Source of the DNA: Bacteroidales bacterium
GTDB lineage: Bacteria; Bacteroidota; Bacteroidia; Bacteroidales; F082
NCBI GenBank assembly: GCA_013141455.1
Contig: JABFQW010000053.1
Location: 1-64,000, forward strand
Length of the DNA stretch: 64,000 nucleotides
Direction of reading: 5' to 3'
In this document: positions 28,227-35,867 of the stretch, piece after piece
Layout: the number at the start of each line of letters is the position of its first letter
Position numbering within the stretch: the stretch's first letter is position 1
Translations under genes and position numbers: made by a program
Notes under the pieces: generated by a model
What the model saw: only the letters and a program-made list of their open reading frames with translations
Databases searched by the model: none
What the model was told of the DNA's origin: nothing

Positions 28227-28508
28227 ACAGGCGAAGGGCAAGTGATTTGACCGGATAAAAACTGTACGCCCAATCATTGGATTTCTGAAATAAAGATTTA
28301 CATTTGTTTTGCTCAAACAACAAAACATGCCTAAATAACAAGCTTCACAACTGCAAAAAGACAGAAATTTTACTTCAAACTCTGCAAAACTATTGGTTAT
28401 GTTTGGGTTGGTGGCTGGGTTATTTGCTTTCAGCATATCATTTTAATAACGGAATTAAGCCACAATGGCGATTAGCCAATTGTTGAAAGCAATATAATTA
28501 AACACAAA

Positions 28509-29330
28509 ATGGAACAAGACGAAACCAAGGGAACAAACTTAAACGCAACTATTGATTCGGTATCAGGGCTTGTAAAAGCTGTTCCTGTTTATCAAGATGC
28601 AATACAACCCGCAGCAAAACAAATTGGACAAACATTAGAGACCGTAAGTAAAACTGTTAATATCGCTCTTGCACCAATAAAAGCACTTGTTTGGGGGTAT
28701 GAAAAAATTGAAGATTTTATTACAAATAGAGTCTCTGAAAAACTAAAAAATATTCCAGAAGAAAATATTACAACTCCACCACCCCAAGTTGCTGGGCCAA
28801 CAATAGAAGCATTAAGATATTCTGGTCACGATCCCAATTTACGTGAGCTATACGCGAACTTGTTAGCAACAGCAATGGACAAAGAGACAATCCATAAAGC
28901 ACACCCTGGTTTTGTTGAAATAATTAAAAATCTAACAAGCGACGAGGCGACTTTAATCCAAGTCTTTAAGGGTAATAATCAATATCCAATTATAGATATT
29001 AGAGCAGATTTTCAAGATTCAAACAAGGGATTTATTACTATTTACTCAAATTACTCCCATCTAAGTAAGATTGTTGTAATTAAACGAACAGATCTCATTC
29101 CAACGTATTTAGATAATTTATGTAGACTTGGAATTCTTGAGATACCATCTGGGGTATACTTGACTGCCCCAAATACTTATGAGCCATTAGAAACATCTTT
29201 AGAATGGGAGTCCGTAAAGGAGCTACTTGAGAAAGAACCTTATAAAAAAATTGGTTTTGAAAGAAAACTTATCAAGCCAACGGCATTTGGTAAATTATTC
29301 ATTGAAAATGTAGTAAATGAAAAGAAATGA
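28509..29330 (+). CDS. Abi-alpha (DUF4393) family protein, putative defence gene
   Basis: A 273-residue protein of the family annotated Abi-alpha/DUF4393, named after an abortive infection component. Recognition rests on the block VNIALAPIKALVWGYEKIED, the following VSEKLKNIPEENI, and EALRYSGHDPNLRELYANLLATAMD, which I know as the conserved core. No enzymatic residues are evident, and the biochemical role in the family is not settled. The first 60 residues form an amphipathic helix region that may contact the membrane. It lies in an AT-rich accessory stretch next to a toxin-antitoxin pair, which fits a defence cassette. Confidence 0.8.
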   Translation: MEQDETKGTNLNATIDSVSGLVKAVPVYQDAIQPAAKQIGQTLETVSKTVNIALAPIKALVWGYEKIEDFITNRVSEKLKNIPEENITTPPPQVAGPTIEALRYSGHDPNLRELYANLLATAMDKETIHKAHPGFVEIIKNLTSDEATLIQVFKGNNQYPIIDIRADFQDSNKGFITIYSNYSHLSKIVVIKRTDLIPTYLDNLCRLGILEIPSGVYLTAPNTYEPLETSLEWESVKELLEKEPYKKIGFERKLIKPTAFGKLFIENVVNEKK

Positions 29331-29338
29331 ATACTTCC

Positions 29339-29350
29339 GCTAACAAAACT
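29339..29350 (+). repeat. Direct repeat GCTAACAAAACT, left copy
   Basis: Just after the Abi-alpha stop codon. The near-identical GCTAACGAAACT stands at 30317-30328 after the toxin-antitoxin pair. The two are 978 bp apart and may mark cassette borders. Confidence 0.4.
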
Positions 29351-29370
29351 ATTTGAATAGAGGTTTCGGT

Positions 29371-29460
29371 GCGGACAACAAAGTCCGCAACACGCAACAA
29401 CTGCGGTGCGGCTCGAAAGGAAAGCATCCCGCAATCGGCAACTGCGTATAGTTCCAAAAA
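29371..29460. other. GC-rich non-coding stretch with a strong hairpin
   Basis: GCGGAC (29371-29376) and GTCCGC (29383-29388) form a hairpin with loop AACAAA, followed by about 70 bp of GC-rich sequence, sharply different from the AT-rich genes either side. It could end the Abi-alpha transcript or be a recombination site. Confidence 0.45.
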
Positions 29461-29482
29461 ATATGGCGCATAATATTTTCGC

Positions 29483-29495
29483 GACACGGATTATA
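29483..29495 (+). repeat. Inverted repeat flanking the toxin-antitoxin module, left copy
   Basis: GACACGGATTATA; the complement of 30269-30281 reads GACACGGATTACA (12 of 13 identical). The pair encloses the promoter, toxin and antitoxin. Confidence 0.5.
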
Positions 29496-29500
29496 GAAAA

Positions 29501-29532
29501 TTTGGAGAATTGTAACTTTAAAGTTACCTTTG
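29501..29532 (+). promoter_or_regulatory. Promoter of the toxin-antitoxin operon
   Basis: TTTG at 29501-29504 and TACCTTTG at 29525-29532 are separated by 20 nt, an almost ideal Bacteroidota promoter. It ends 18 nt before the toxin ATG. Confidence 0.7.
29512..29527. promoter_or_regulatory. Palindromic operator for toxin-antitoxin autoregulation
   Basis: GTAACTTTAAAGTTAC is a perfect 16-bp palindrome lying between the -33 and -7 boxes and covering the first bases of the -7. It is the natural binding site for the HTH antitoxin encoded just downstream. Confidence 0.65.
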
Positions 29533-29550
29533 CGTATTATTGAACAACTT

Positions 29551-29892
29551 ATGGAGAAAATCCGCGAAATAATTGCATACAAAAACTATTTCGAAGACTT
29601 CTTAAAAGAGCAACCTGTTAAGGTTCAGAATAAGATCTTCAAAATTTTAGAAGCAATTGAAACTTTGGAGAGAATTCCAACAAACTATCTCAAACTCATC
29701 ATTGGATCAAGCGGACTTTACGAAGCAAGAATTCAATTAGGATCAGGCATTTGGCGGGTTTTTTGTTTTTTCGACAAAGGTAAGTTAGTAATCCTGCTAA
29801 ACGGATTTCAGAAAAAGACACAGAAAACGCCTAAAAACGAAATTGAGAAAGCGATCACTTTAATGAAAGAATATTATGAAAACAGAAAATAA
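29551..29892 (+). CDS. RelE/HigB-type toxin (Gp49-like family)
   Basis: A 113-residue toxin of the phage-derived Gp49-like/HigB group, which cleaves mRNA on the ribosome. Recognition rests on the small basic fold with LYEARIQLGSGIWRVFCFFDKGKLVILLNGFQKKTQKTP, where the Arg, the WRV strand and the LLNGFQKKT strand are typical of the family, and on the following HTH antitoxin. I chose the ATG at 29551; an in-frame TTG at 29530 lies inside the -7 element. The gene order toxin-then-antitoxin is that of higBA systems. It overlaps the antitoxin gene by 17 bp. Confidence 0.88.
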   Translation: MEKIREIIAYKNYFEDFLKEQPVKVQNKIFKILEAIETLERIPTNYLKLIIGSSGLYEARIQLGSGIWRVFCFFDKGKLVILLNGFQKKTQKTPKNEIEKAITLMKEYYENRK

Positions 29893-30187
29893 GAATAAAG
29901 ACATTTCTTCCTGGGCTGAAATAAAAGACAGGGTATATGGAAAAGAAGGAACTGAAAGACGTGACAATCTTGACAGAGATGCCGAATCATTTCGGATTGG
30001 ACTTCTATTAAAGAAAGCACGGGAATCCCGGAATATGACCCAGGAAGAATTAGGAAAATTGGTTGACAAGAAAAGAACCTACATTTCCCGGGTCGAAAAC
30101 AATGGCAGTAATATTACGCTAAGCACTCTTTTTGATATTGTTGAAAAAGGACTGGGTGGAAAAGTGAATATCTCTATAGAAGTTTAA
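29876..30187 (+). CDS. HigA-type antitoxin, XRE-family HTH
   Basis: A 103-residue antitoxin with a helix-turn-helix domain (about residues 44-98; LLKKARESRNMTQEELGKLV and KRTYISRVENNGSNITLSTL). The 40-residue acidic/charged N-terminal region would wrap the toxin. It is expected to bind the palindrome at 29512-29527 and to repress its own operon. The ATG at 29876 lies inside the toxin gene, so the two proteins are co-translated. Confidence 0.9.
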   Translation: MKTENKNKDISSWAEIKDRVYGKEGTERRDNLDRDAESFRIGLLLKKARESRNMTQEELGKLVDKKRTYISRVENNGSNITLSTLFDIVEKGLGGKVNISIEV

Positions 30188-30232
30188 TGTTGAATGAATT
30201 ACGCATCAAAATAATAGAAGGGCATTTTGTGG

Positions 30233-30283
30233 TTGACACCTCTTGTCCCGAATATTGGGAACCGGATTTGTAATCCGTGTCAA
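30233..30283. other. Compact three-way-junction-like inverted repeats after the antitoxin gene
   Basis: Outer arms TTGACA (30233-30238) and TGTCAA (30278-30283) enclose two hairpins: CCCGA/TTGGG (30247-30259) and CGGATT-TGT-AATCCG (30263-30277). The second hairpin contains the right flanking inverted repeat (30269-30281). It may be a terminator-like or recombination structure. There is no T-run. Confidence 0.45.
30269..30281 (-). repeat. Inverted repeat flanking the toxin-antitoxin module, right copy
   Basis: The complement reads GACACGGATTACA, matching 29483-29495 at 12 of 13 positions. Confidence 0.5.
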
Positions 30284-30316
30284 ATGATTAAGAAATAGGC
30301 TTGTTCTATTCTTATT

Positions 30317-30328
30317 GCTAACGAAACT
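30317..30328 (+). repeat. Direct repeat GCTAACGAAACT, right copy
   Basis: Matches GCTAACAAAACT at 29339-29350 with one difference, in the same orientation. Confidence 0.4.
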
Positions 30329-30339
30329 GCTTTATTTGA

Positions 30340-30347
30340 TATTTTTG
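30340..30347 (+). promoter_or_regulatory. Candidate -7 element before the small ORF at 30355
   Basis: TATTTTTG matches TAnnTTTG, with a TTG about 20 nt upstream (30316-30318). It is only seven bases from the TTG start, so transcription would begin at or inside that codon. Confidence 0.35.
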
Positions 30348-30354
30348 TAATTAT

Positions 30355-30573
30355 TTGTTTTCGAATGGCGAGGAAATAAAACCTCTAGTTAATTTTGATG
30401 CAAGGGCTGAAATTGTCGAACCTGACTCTCCCTCACTGCCGGTAGAGTTTAATACTGATGCAGCAATCAGAGGAATCGATAGAATAGTAGAAATTGTTCA
30501 ACATTTCGTTGAAGAGCAAAAAGATGAAATTACTGACCCTCAGAAGAAATATATTAAAAATGATGAAAATTAG
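30355..30573 (+). CDS. Small ORF of unknown function, possibly 5'-truncated
   Basis: A 72-residue frame with a TTG start and no later ATG. An in-frame stop lies 18 bases upstream. The sequence is acidic with an amphipathic helix (AAIRGIDRIVEIVQHFVEEQK), and I know no homologue. It ends inside the start of the membrane protein gene (ATGAAAATTAG, 11-bp overlap), the arrangement of a co-translated pair. It may be a genuine small partner of that membrane protein or the remaining end of a longer gene cut by cassette recombination. Confidence 0.4.
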   Translation: MFSNGEEIKPLVNFDARAEIVEPDSPSLPVEFNTDAAIRGIDRIVEIVQHFVEEQKDEITDPQKKYIKNDEN

Positions 30574-31087
30574 AATTGTAAGGTTAATTCTATGGTTTTC
30601 TTTTTTAATAATGAGCGGAATCATTTTGCAAGATCTGTATTATGCTTATTTCCTAATAAATAAAGTCGATAATGGCGGACTTTTTGTAATGATTTTCTCG
30701 TTGTTAGTTCAATTAATTTACATTTATTGTACAATAAACTTAATACAGGGGGTAAATAATAAGTTGATGATTGCTTTATTTATCATTTATTGGATATCAC
30801 AAATATTGGTATTTAATTTTTTAGGGAATTCTTATATTATTTTTTTTGGACCTATCATAGTTGTTTATTTGCAATTTACTGGTGATTTTGAATGGGGAAC
30901 TGTTTATGAATTTTGGCATCATGAGTTTGTAATCAAGTACAATACCTTAAGTGATAAGGTTTATTTGGGAGTTAATTTGGTCGCACTAATAATTTTAGTG
31001 TTCTTTTTCATGTATTACAAAACTTATTTCAAGGACAGCATTGGATATAATAACGAAAAAATAGGTGAGGATAAAAAAGGTAATTGA
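30563..31087 (+). CDS. Small integral membrane protein, accessory region
   Basis: From the ATG at 30563 (174 residues) the protein has about five hydrophobic segments (near 5-25, 36-60, 68-88, 92-108 and 135-155) and a charged C-terminal tail. An upstream start at 30494 in the same frame is possible but would add a basic stretch inside the preceding ORF. I do not recognise a family. Base composition is as AT-rich as in the neighbouring defence-type genes, and a decayed IS66 end lies about 140 bp downstream, so it is probably acquired. It overlaps the small acidic ORF by 11 bp. Confidence 0.65.
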   Translation: MKIRIVRLILWFSFLIMSGIILQDLYYAYFLINKVDNGGLFVMIFSLLVQLIYIYCTINLIQGVNNKLMIALFIIYWISQILVFNFLGNSYIIFFGPIIVVYLQFTGDFEWGTVYEFWHHEFVIKYNTLSDKVYLGVNLVALIILVFFFMYYKTYFKDSIGYNNEKIGEDKKGN

Positions 31088-31228
31088 TCCTCCACAGCAT
31101 TGGGACTCTGGCACATGGTTCAACAGAACGTTAAATATTGTTGTAAGAGTCAATGATATCAGCTACTCAAAGCAGCCGCTCGACTCCAATCGCTGTTGCA
31201 ATAGTCTGATTAAATTTGTTGTATGAAC

Positions 31229-31290
31229 GTATCCAACCAACCCATTTCACTGAATTATATTTGATAGCTTAGTTTTGCTAAAAAAAAGGC
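31229..31290 (+). mobile_element. Decayed IS66-type left end
   Basis: About 60 bp align with the left end of the IS66 copies at 48387 and 48534: TATCC, then ACCAACCCAT, CTGA, the run GCTTAGTTTTGC and a poly-A, in the same order and spacing, with roughly three quarters of bases equal. No transposase is left. The 308-bp gap 31088-31395 otherwise holds only the promoter of the next gene. Confidence 0.6.
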
Positions 31291-31357
31291 ATACAAGTCG
31301 AAGATATGCTTTTGCAATATTGGAATTTTCAAACTGAAGTATTCGTAGATGTTTCAC

Positions 31358-31365
31358 TACATTTG
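31358..31365 (+). promoter_or_regulatory. Candidate -7 promoter element for the glycosyltransferase
   Basis: TACATTTG matches TAnnTTTG, 30 nt before the GTG at 31396. Confidence 0.45.
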
Positions 31366-31395
31366 CCTCCTGATTAACCATCATTAAATAGTTTT

Positions 31396-32580
31396 GTGAG
31401 AATTTTCGTCCTTCTTTCACGTATTCCCTGGCCTCTCGAAAAAGGGGATAAGCTTCGTGCCTTCAATCAGGTGAAGCAATTGGCCGCTGCACACGAAATC
31501 ATTTTGTGCGCGCTCAATTCGGATCCAGAAGCCGATAAACAATTGGCATTTAAAGCCTTGCAACCCTATTGCCGTTCGGTAAATTTCATCGACCTGCCAT
31601 TCACCGGTATCGCGCTGAACCTGATAAAAGCCTGGTTTACCGGTAAACCCATGCAATCGGGATATTTTTACAATTCCGGCGCACAGCGTAAAATTGATAA
31701 ACTGATCAACGAATACAAGCCCGGCCTGCTTTATGGTCAGTTGTTGCGCGTGGCAGAATATTTACGCCTTCATAAACAGCCAAAAGCGATTGATTATCAG
31801 GATGTATTTTCGATGGGAATCAGGCGCAGGTACGAGATAGCCAACGTTTTTTCAAAACCTTTTTTCCGGGCCGAATACCAGCGGTTGAAACGGTACGAGC
31901 GGGATATTTTTGATGATTTCGATATTAAAACCATCATCAGCGAACCCGACAGGCAACATATCGACCATCCAAAACGCGATGAAATTCTCATCGTGCCCAA
32001 CGGCGTTGACCACGATTTTTTCAAACCCATGGAGGCTATTAAAAAGTTTGATTTGGTTTTTACAGGAAATATGGCCTATCCGCCCAACGTGAATGCCGCG
32101 CAGTTTCTTGCAAAAGAAATTATGCCCTTGGTCTGGCAAAAACTGCCCGACACCAGACTTTTGCTCGCCGGTGCCACACCCGACAAGAGTGTTCGTGATC
32201 TGGCAAACGATCACATTACCATTTCGGGCTGGCTCGATGACATACGCGTTGCTTATGCCGGATCGCGCGTTTTCATTGCTCCGATGCGGATCGGTACCGG
32301 CTTGCAGAATAAGCTTCTGGAAGCCATGTCGATGAAAATTCCATGTGTAACGACTTTTCTGGCTAACAATGCCTTGAGCGGGACACCGGACCAGGATTTA
32401 TTGGTTGGTGAAACAGCCGGACAACTCGCCGATGCTGTTATTGAGTTGCTTACCAATGAAACAAAAGCAAGTGAAATGGCTGAATCAGGCTATCAATTTG
32501 TGAATACCCATTACGATTGGAAAGCCGCAACAGAAAAACTGCTCAATGCCATTTCTGCTTCAGTCAAATCCTCATTTTAA
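31396..32580 (+). CDS. Glycosyltransferase family 4 (GT-B) protein
   Basis: A 394-residue cytoplasmic glycosyltransferase starting with GTG. The N-terminal block RIPWPLEKGDKLRAFNQVK and the C-terminal block APMRIGTGLQNKLLEAMSMKIP, with the acidic donor-sugar-binding region, match the GT4-like family described as associated with exopolysaccharide and PEP-CTERM systems (TIGR03087-like). IPNGVD-like VPNGVDHDFF marks the domain hinge. It stands alone, so its acceptor is unknown. A stand-alone start at GTG is supported by the absence of an in-frame ATG nearby and by the promoter element 30 nt upstream. Confidence 0.88.
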   Translation: MRIFVLLSRIPWPLEKGDKLRAFNQVKQLAAAHEIILCALNSDPEADKQLAFKALQPYCRSVNFIDLPFTGIALNLIKAWFTGKPMQSGYFYNSGAQRKIDKLINEYKPGLLYGQLLRVAEYLRLHKQPKAIDYQDVFSMGIRRRYEIANVFSKPFFRAEYQRLKRYERDIFDDFDIKTIISEPDRQHIDHPKRDEILIVPNGVDHDFFKPMEAIKKFDLVFTGNMAYPPNVNAAQFLAKEIMPLVWQKLPDTRLLLAGATPDKSVRDLANDHITISGWLDDIRVAYAGSRVFIAPMRIGTGLQNKLLEAMSMKIPCVTTFLANNALSGTPDQDLLVGETAGQLADAVIELLTNETKASEMAESGYQFVNTHYDWKAATEKLLNAISASVKSSF

Positions 32581-32614
32581 GTGAAATCCTGACTGATTCA
32601 AGTTGGATTTTCCT

Positions 32615-32622
32615 TACTTTTG
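32615..32622 (+). promoter_or_regulatory. Candidate -7 promoter element for ettA
   Basis: TACTTTTG matches TAnnTTTG, 54 nt before the ATG at 32677. Confidence 0.45.
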
Positions 32623-32676
32623 CAGTCCAAAAAGAATCTATTCTAAGCACACATTTCATCCTAATTTTCAACAATC

Positions 32677-34356
32677 ATGGCCGACGATAAAAAAATCATC
32701 TTTTCCATGGTGGGTGTAAGTAAAATTATTCCCCCATCACGTCAAATTCTGAAAAACATCTACCTGTCGTTCTATTATGGTGCCAAAATAGGTATCATCG
32801 GATTAAACGGTTCAGGTAAATCAACGCTGTTACGCATCATTGCCGGTAAAGAGAAATCGTATCAGGGCGATGTGGTTTTTTCACCGGGATACAGCATCGG
32901 CATGCTCGATCAGGAACCCATACTTGATGACAGTAAAACCGTGAAACAAATAGTGGAAGAAGGCGTTCAGGAGATTGTGGATATTTTGAAAGCCTATGAA
33001 GAGGTGAATAATAAATTCATGGAGCCGATGTCGGACAATGAGATGAATAAACTCATTGAGGAACAAGGTCGTTTGACGGAGTTGATTGAGCAAAAAGATG
33101 CCTGGGAATTGGACAGTAAACTCGAACGTGCCATGGATGCCTTGCGTTGTCCGGATGGGGATGCCATCGTGAAAAACCTCTCAGGAGGTGAACGCCGAAG
33201 GGTTGCCTTGTGCAGGCTTTTATTGAGTGAACCCGATATTTTACTATTGGATGAACCTACCAACCACCTTGATGCTGAGTCGGTTGAGTGGCTCGAGCTC
33301 CATCTGCAACAATACAAAGGAACAGTCATCGCCGTAACCCACGACCGTTATTTCCTCGATCATGCTGCCGGTTGGATTCTGGAGCTCGACCGTGGTGAAG
33401 GCATCCCCTGGAAAGGAAATTATTCATCCTGGCTCGATCAGAAGACCAAGCGCATGGAGATGGAAGAAAAAACCGAGAGCAAACGACGCAAAACACTGGA
33501 GCGTGAGCTCGAATGGGTGCGTATGGGAGCCAAGGCGCGTCATGCCAAGTCAAAAGCCAGGTTGGCCAATTATGATAAAATGATGAGCGAAGACACCAAA
33601 CAGAAGGAAGACAAACTCGAATTATTTATCCCGAACGGACCACGGTTGGGCACTAAAGTCGTTGAATTTCAAAATGTAACGAAAGCATTCGGTGACAAAT
33701 TGTTGTTCGAGAACCTGAATTTCAGTCTGCCACCTGCCGGAATTGTTGGCGTTATCGGACCAAATGGCGCCGGCAAAACGACATTATTCCGACTCATCAT
33801 GGGCCTCGAATCACCCGATACAGGTCAGTTTGACCTCGGTGAGACGGTGAAAATCGGTTATATTGATCAGTCACATGCCGAGATTGATCCTGAGAAATCG
33901 GTTTATGAGATTATCTCGGGCGGACAGGATGAAATAAAATTAGGTAACCGGAGCATGAACGCACGTGCCTATGTATCACGGTTTAATTTCAGCGGAACCG
34001 ACCAAAGTAAGAAGGCTGGCATTCTTTCGGGCGGAGAACGAAATCGTTTACATCTGGCCATGACCTTGCGGCAGGAAGCCAATGTGCTGCTACTCGATGA
34101 GCCAACCAATGATATAGATATCAATACCTTACGTGCATTGGAAGAAGGAATCGAGAATTTTGCCGGTTGCGCTGTAATTATTTCACATGACCGGTGGTTT
34201 CTTGATCGTATCGCCACCCATATCCTTGCTTTTGAAGGAAACTCACAGGTGTATTATTTCGAAGGAAGCTATTCTGAATACGAGGAAAACAAACACAAAC
34301 GCCTTGGCGATGGCGGCCCCACAAGGATTCGGTATAAAAAACTGATCGCTGATTAA
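32677..34356 (+). CDS. ettA: Energy-dependent translational throttle protein EttA (ABC-F)
   Basis: A soluble ABC-F ATPase that binds the ribosomal E site and gates the first peptide bond according to ATP/ADP level. The 559-residue length agrees with EttA. Two nucleotide-binding domains are complete: Walker A GLNGSGKST and GPNGAGKTT, signatures LSGGERRR and LSGGERNR, Walker B LLLDEPTNHLD and LLLDEPTNDID. The arm region and a long charged linker (about 240-320; EKTESKRRKTLERELEWVRMG) lie between them. A bidirectional terminator follows. Confidence 0.96.
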   Translation: MADDKKIIFSMVGVSKIIPPSRQILKNIYLSFYYGAKIGIIGLNGSGKSTLLRIIAGKEKSYQGDVVFSPGYSIGMLDQEPILDDSKTVKQIVEEGVQEIVDILKAYEEVNNKFMEPMSDNEMNKLIEEQGRLTELIEQKDAWELDSKLERAMDALRCPDGDAIVKNLSGGERRRVALCRLLLSEPDILLLDEPTNHLDAESVEWLELHLQQYKGTVIAVTHDRYFLDHAAGWILELDRGEGIPWKGNYSSWLDQKTKRMEMEEKTESKRRKTLERELEWVRMGAKARHAKSKARLANYDKMMSEDTKQKEDKLELFIPNGPRLGTKVVEFQNVTKAFGDKLLFENLNFSLPPAGIVGVIGPNGAGKTTLFRLIMGLESPDTGQFDLGETVKIGYIDQSHAEIDPEKSVYEIISGGQDEIKLGNRSMNARAYVSRFNFSGTDQSKKAGILSGGERNRLHLAMTLRQEANVLLLDEPTNDIDINTLRALEEGIENFAGCAVIISHDRWFLDRIATHILAFEGNSQVYYFEGSYSEYEENKHKRLGDGGPTRIRYKKLIAD

Positions 34357-34363
34357 AGAATTC

Positions 34364-34400
34364 TTAAACCTGACAGGTTTGAAAAACCTGTCAGGTTTAA
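34364..34400. terminator. Bidirectional terminator between ettA and the antiporter gene
   Basis: TTAAACCTGACAGGTTT and AAACCTGTCAGGTTTAA form a 17-bp perfect stem with a three-base loop. The right arm overlaps the last codon of the minus-strand antiporter gene. Confidence 0.8.
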
Positions 34401-35704
34401 ATAAATAACAACTGTACCAAAATATACACCGGTAACAGCACCACCAGCGAAAATTTCAGCATATAACCAAAGAAGCCGGGCATACTGATTTTGTTTTCTT
34501 CAGCAATGGCTTTTATCATAAAGTTCGGCCCGTTACCGATATACGACATCGAGCCAAAGAAAACTGCTCCCAACGAGATGGCGGCTAACAAGGCTTCAGG
34601 TATTCCTGCAACAATATTGGCCCCCGGAAAAGAAGCCAGCATACCTTTGGCAACTTCATAAAATGCCAGCGCAGTAGGGGCGTTGTCCAAAAAAGAACTC
34701 AAACTTCCTGCAGCATAATAGAAAGCCGCCGGTGTTGTTAAACCCAAAGAAGCGGCATTTGCCTGGAGGTAAATCAGCGAGGGGACCATGGTTACAAAAA
34801 TTCCTAAAAACAAATAAGCTACTTCGATGATGGGTCCCCAGGTGAATTTATTTTCGGTTCTTAATTTTTTCGAAGTGAAAATAACAGACAATATACCAAA
34901 CATCAACATGGCGGCTTCGCGCAGAAAGGACAGATAATGATTTTCACGTATGGCCGGGATGTAATTTTCATTGATGAAAGCGACCGAAAGTACAATGCCT
35001 AACAAAAAGAGGAAATTAAATTTCCCGCTTATCCTGATGGGTTTTATTTCCGTTTCATCGCGAATGATGTCCTGAGGTAATTCTTTTTTATAATAATATG
35101 TATCATAAATGAAATAAATCAACAAAAGAAGGCCATTCACTGTTGCCCATTCTTTGGTAAAGGTTAAAAACCAGGTAAATACAGCTCCTTTTAAATACAA
35201 TAAAAACAATGGCGGATCACCCAATGGCGTTAGCAATCCACCACAATTGGCAACGATGGCGATGAAAAAAAGGATGGTATGTGTTTTGAATTTCCGTTCG
35301 GAATTGGTGTTGATTACCGGCCTTATCAAAAGCATGGCAGCGCCTGTTGTCCCCATGATTGAAGCCAGTATGGCGCCTATTGCCAGAAAAATCGTATTGG
35401 TGATGGGATGTGCCGGGATATCCCCTTCTAATTTAATGCCACCTGTGATTACGAACAGCGACCCCAACAGGATGATGAAAGGCACATAGTCAAACACAAG
35501 ATTATGTACAATATTCATTCCTAAACCATTGATAAGCATGTAGATAGTTGTTGGAATCGCTAAGGCGAACGAAACAAATAATTTATTTTTGTTGTGTTCC
35601 CACCATGTATTAAAAAACAATGGACCCAGCGCAATAGTCAACAACATGAACAAAAATGGCAGGGACGCCCACAATGGCGGAATAAAGATTTGATCATGCA
35701 TCAT
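34397..35704 (-). CDS. NhaD-type sodium:proton antiporter (ArsB/NhaD superfamily)
   Basis: A 435-residue inner-membrane transporter with about eleven to twelve hydrophobic segments. The family blocks GTTGAAMLLIRPVINTNSER, ANCGGLLTPLGDPPLFLLYL (the re-entrant region with conserved Asn, Gly, Asp and Pro) and SSFLDNAPTALAFYE (with the ion-binding Asp-Asn) match NhaD-like antiporters that exchange Na+ (or Li+) for H+. Substrates are inferred from family. The gene is single, and its stop codon lies within the terminator hairpin. Confidence 0.88.
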   Translation of the reverse strand: MMHDQIFIPPLWASLPFLFMLLTIALGPLFFNTWWEHNKNKLFVSFALAIPTTIYMLINGLGMNIVHNLVFDYVPFIILLGSLFVITGGIKLEGDIPAHPITNTIFLAIGAILASIMGTTGAAMLLIRPVINTNSERKFKTHTILFFIAIVANCGGLLTPLGDPPLFLLYLKGAVFTWFLTFTKEWATVNGLLLLIYFIYDTYYYKKELPQDIIRDETEIKPIRISGKFNFLFLLGIVLSVAFINENYIPAIRENHYLSFLREAAMLMFGILSVIFTSKKLRTENKFTWGPIIEVAYLFLGIFVTMVPSLIYLQANAASLGLTTPAAFYYAAGSLSSFLDNAPTALAFYEVAKGMLASFPGANIVAGIPEALLAAISLGAVFFGSMSYIGNGPNFMIKAIAEENKISMPGFFGYMLKFSLVVLLPVYILVQLLFI

Positions 35705-35867
35705 AGATGGTTCATTTTAAACAGGTGTGCGAATTTAGTGGTAAATTTAAATGATCTCATGAATATTTTACTAGTGTTTCGCACTAAGGGCTAAATAGTT
35801 CAAATGCAATGTATTGAATTTAAATGCTCTGATATATAATATGTTACCAATTCAATTTTTGAGTTCC

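Noticed and set aside
28224-28486. Short frames on both strands before the Abi-alpha gene
   Set aside because: Low-complexity AT-rich sequence without family likeness, start signal or conservation cue.
29240-29582. Minus-strand frames over the GC-rich spacer
   Set aside because: They overlap the Abi-alpha end, the hairpin and the toxin promoter, and show no protein-like composition.
30233-30283. Hammerhead ribozyme or tRNA-like fold
   Set aside because: It is a three-way junction, but the conserved hammerhead core (CUGAUGA, GAAA) and tRNA arms are missing.
29339-30328. Integron gene cassettes with attC sites
   Set aside because: GCTAAC resembles part of an attC core, but no matching GTTRRRY partner at the other side and no integrase were found.
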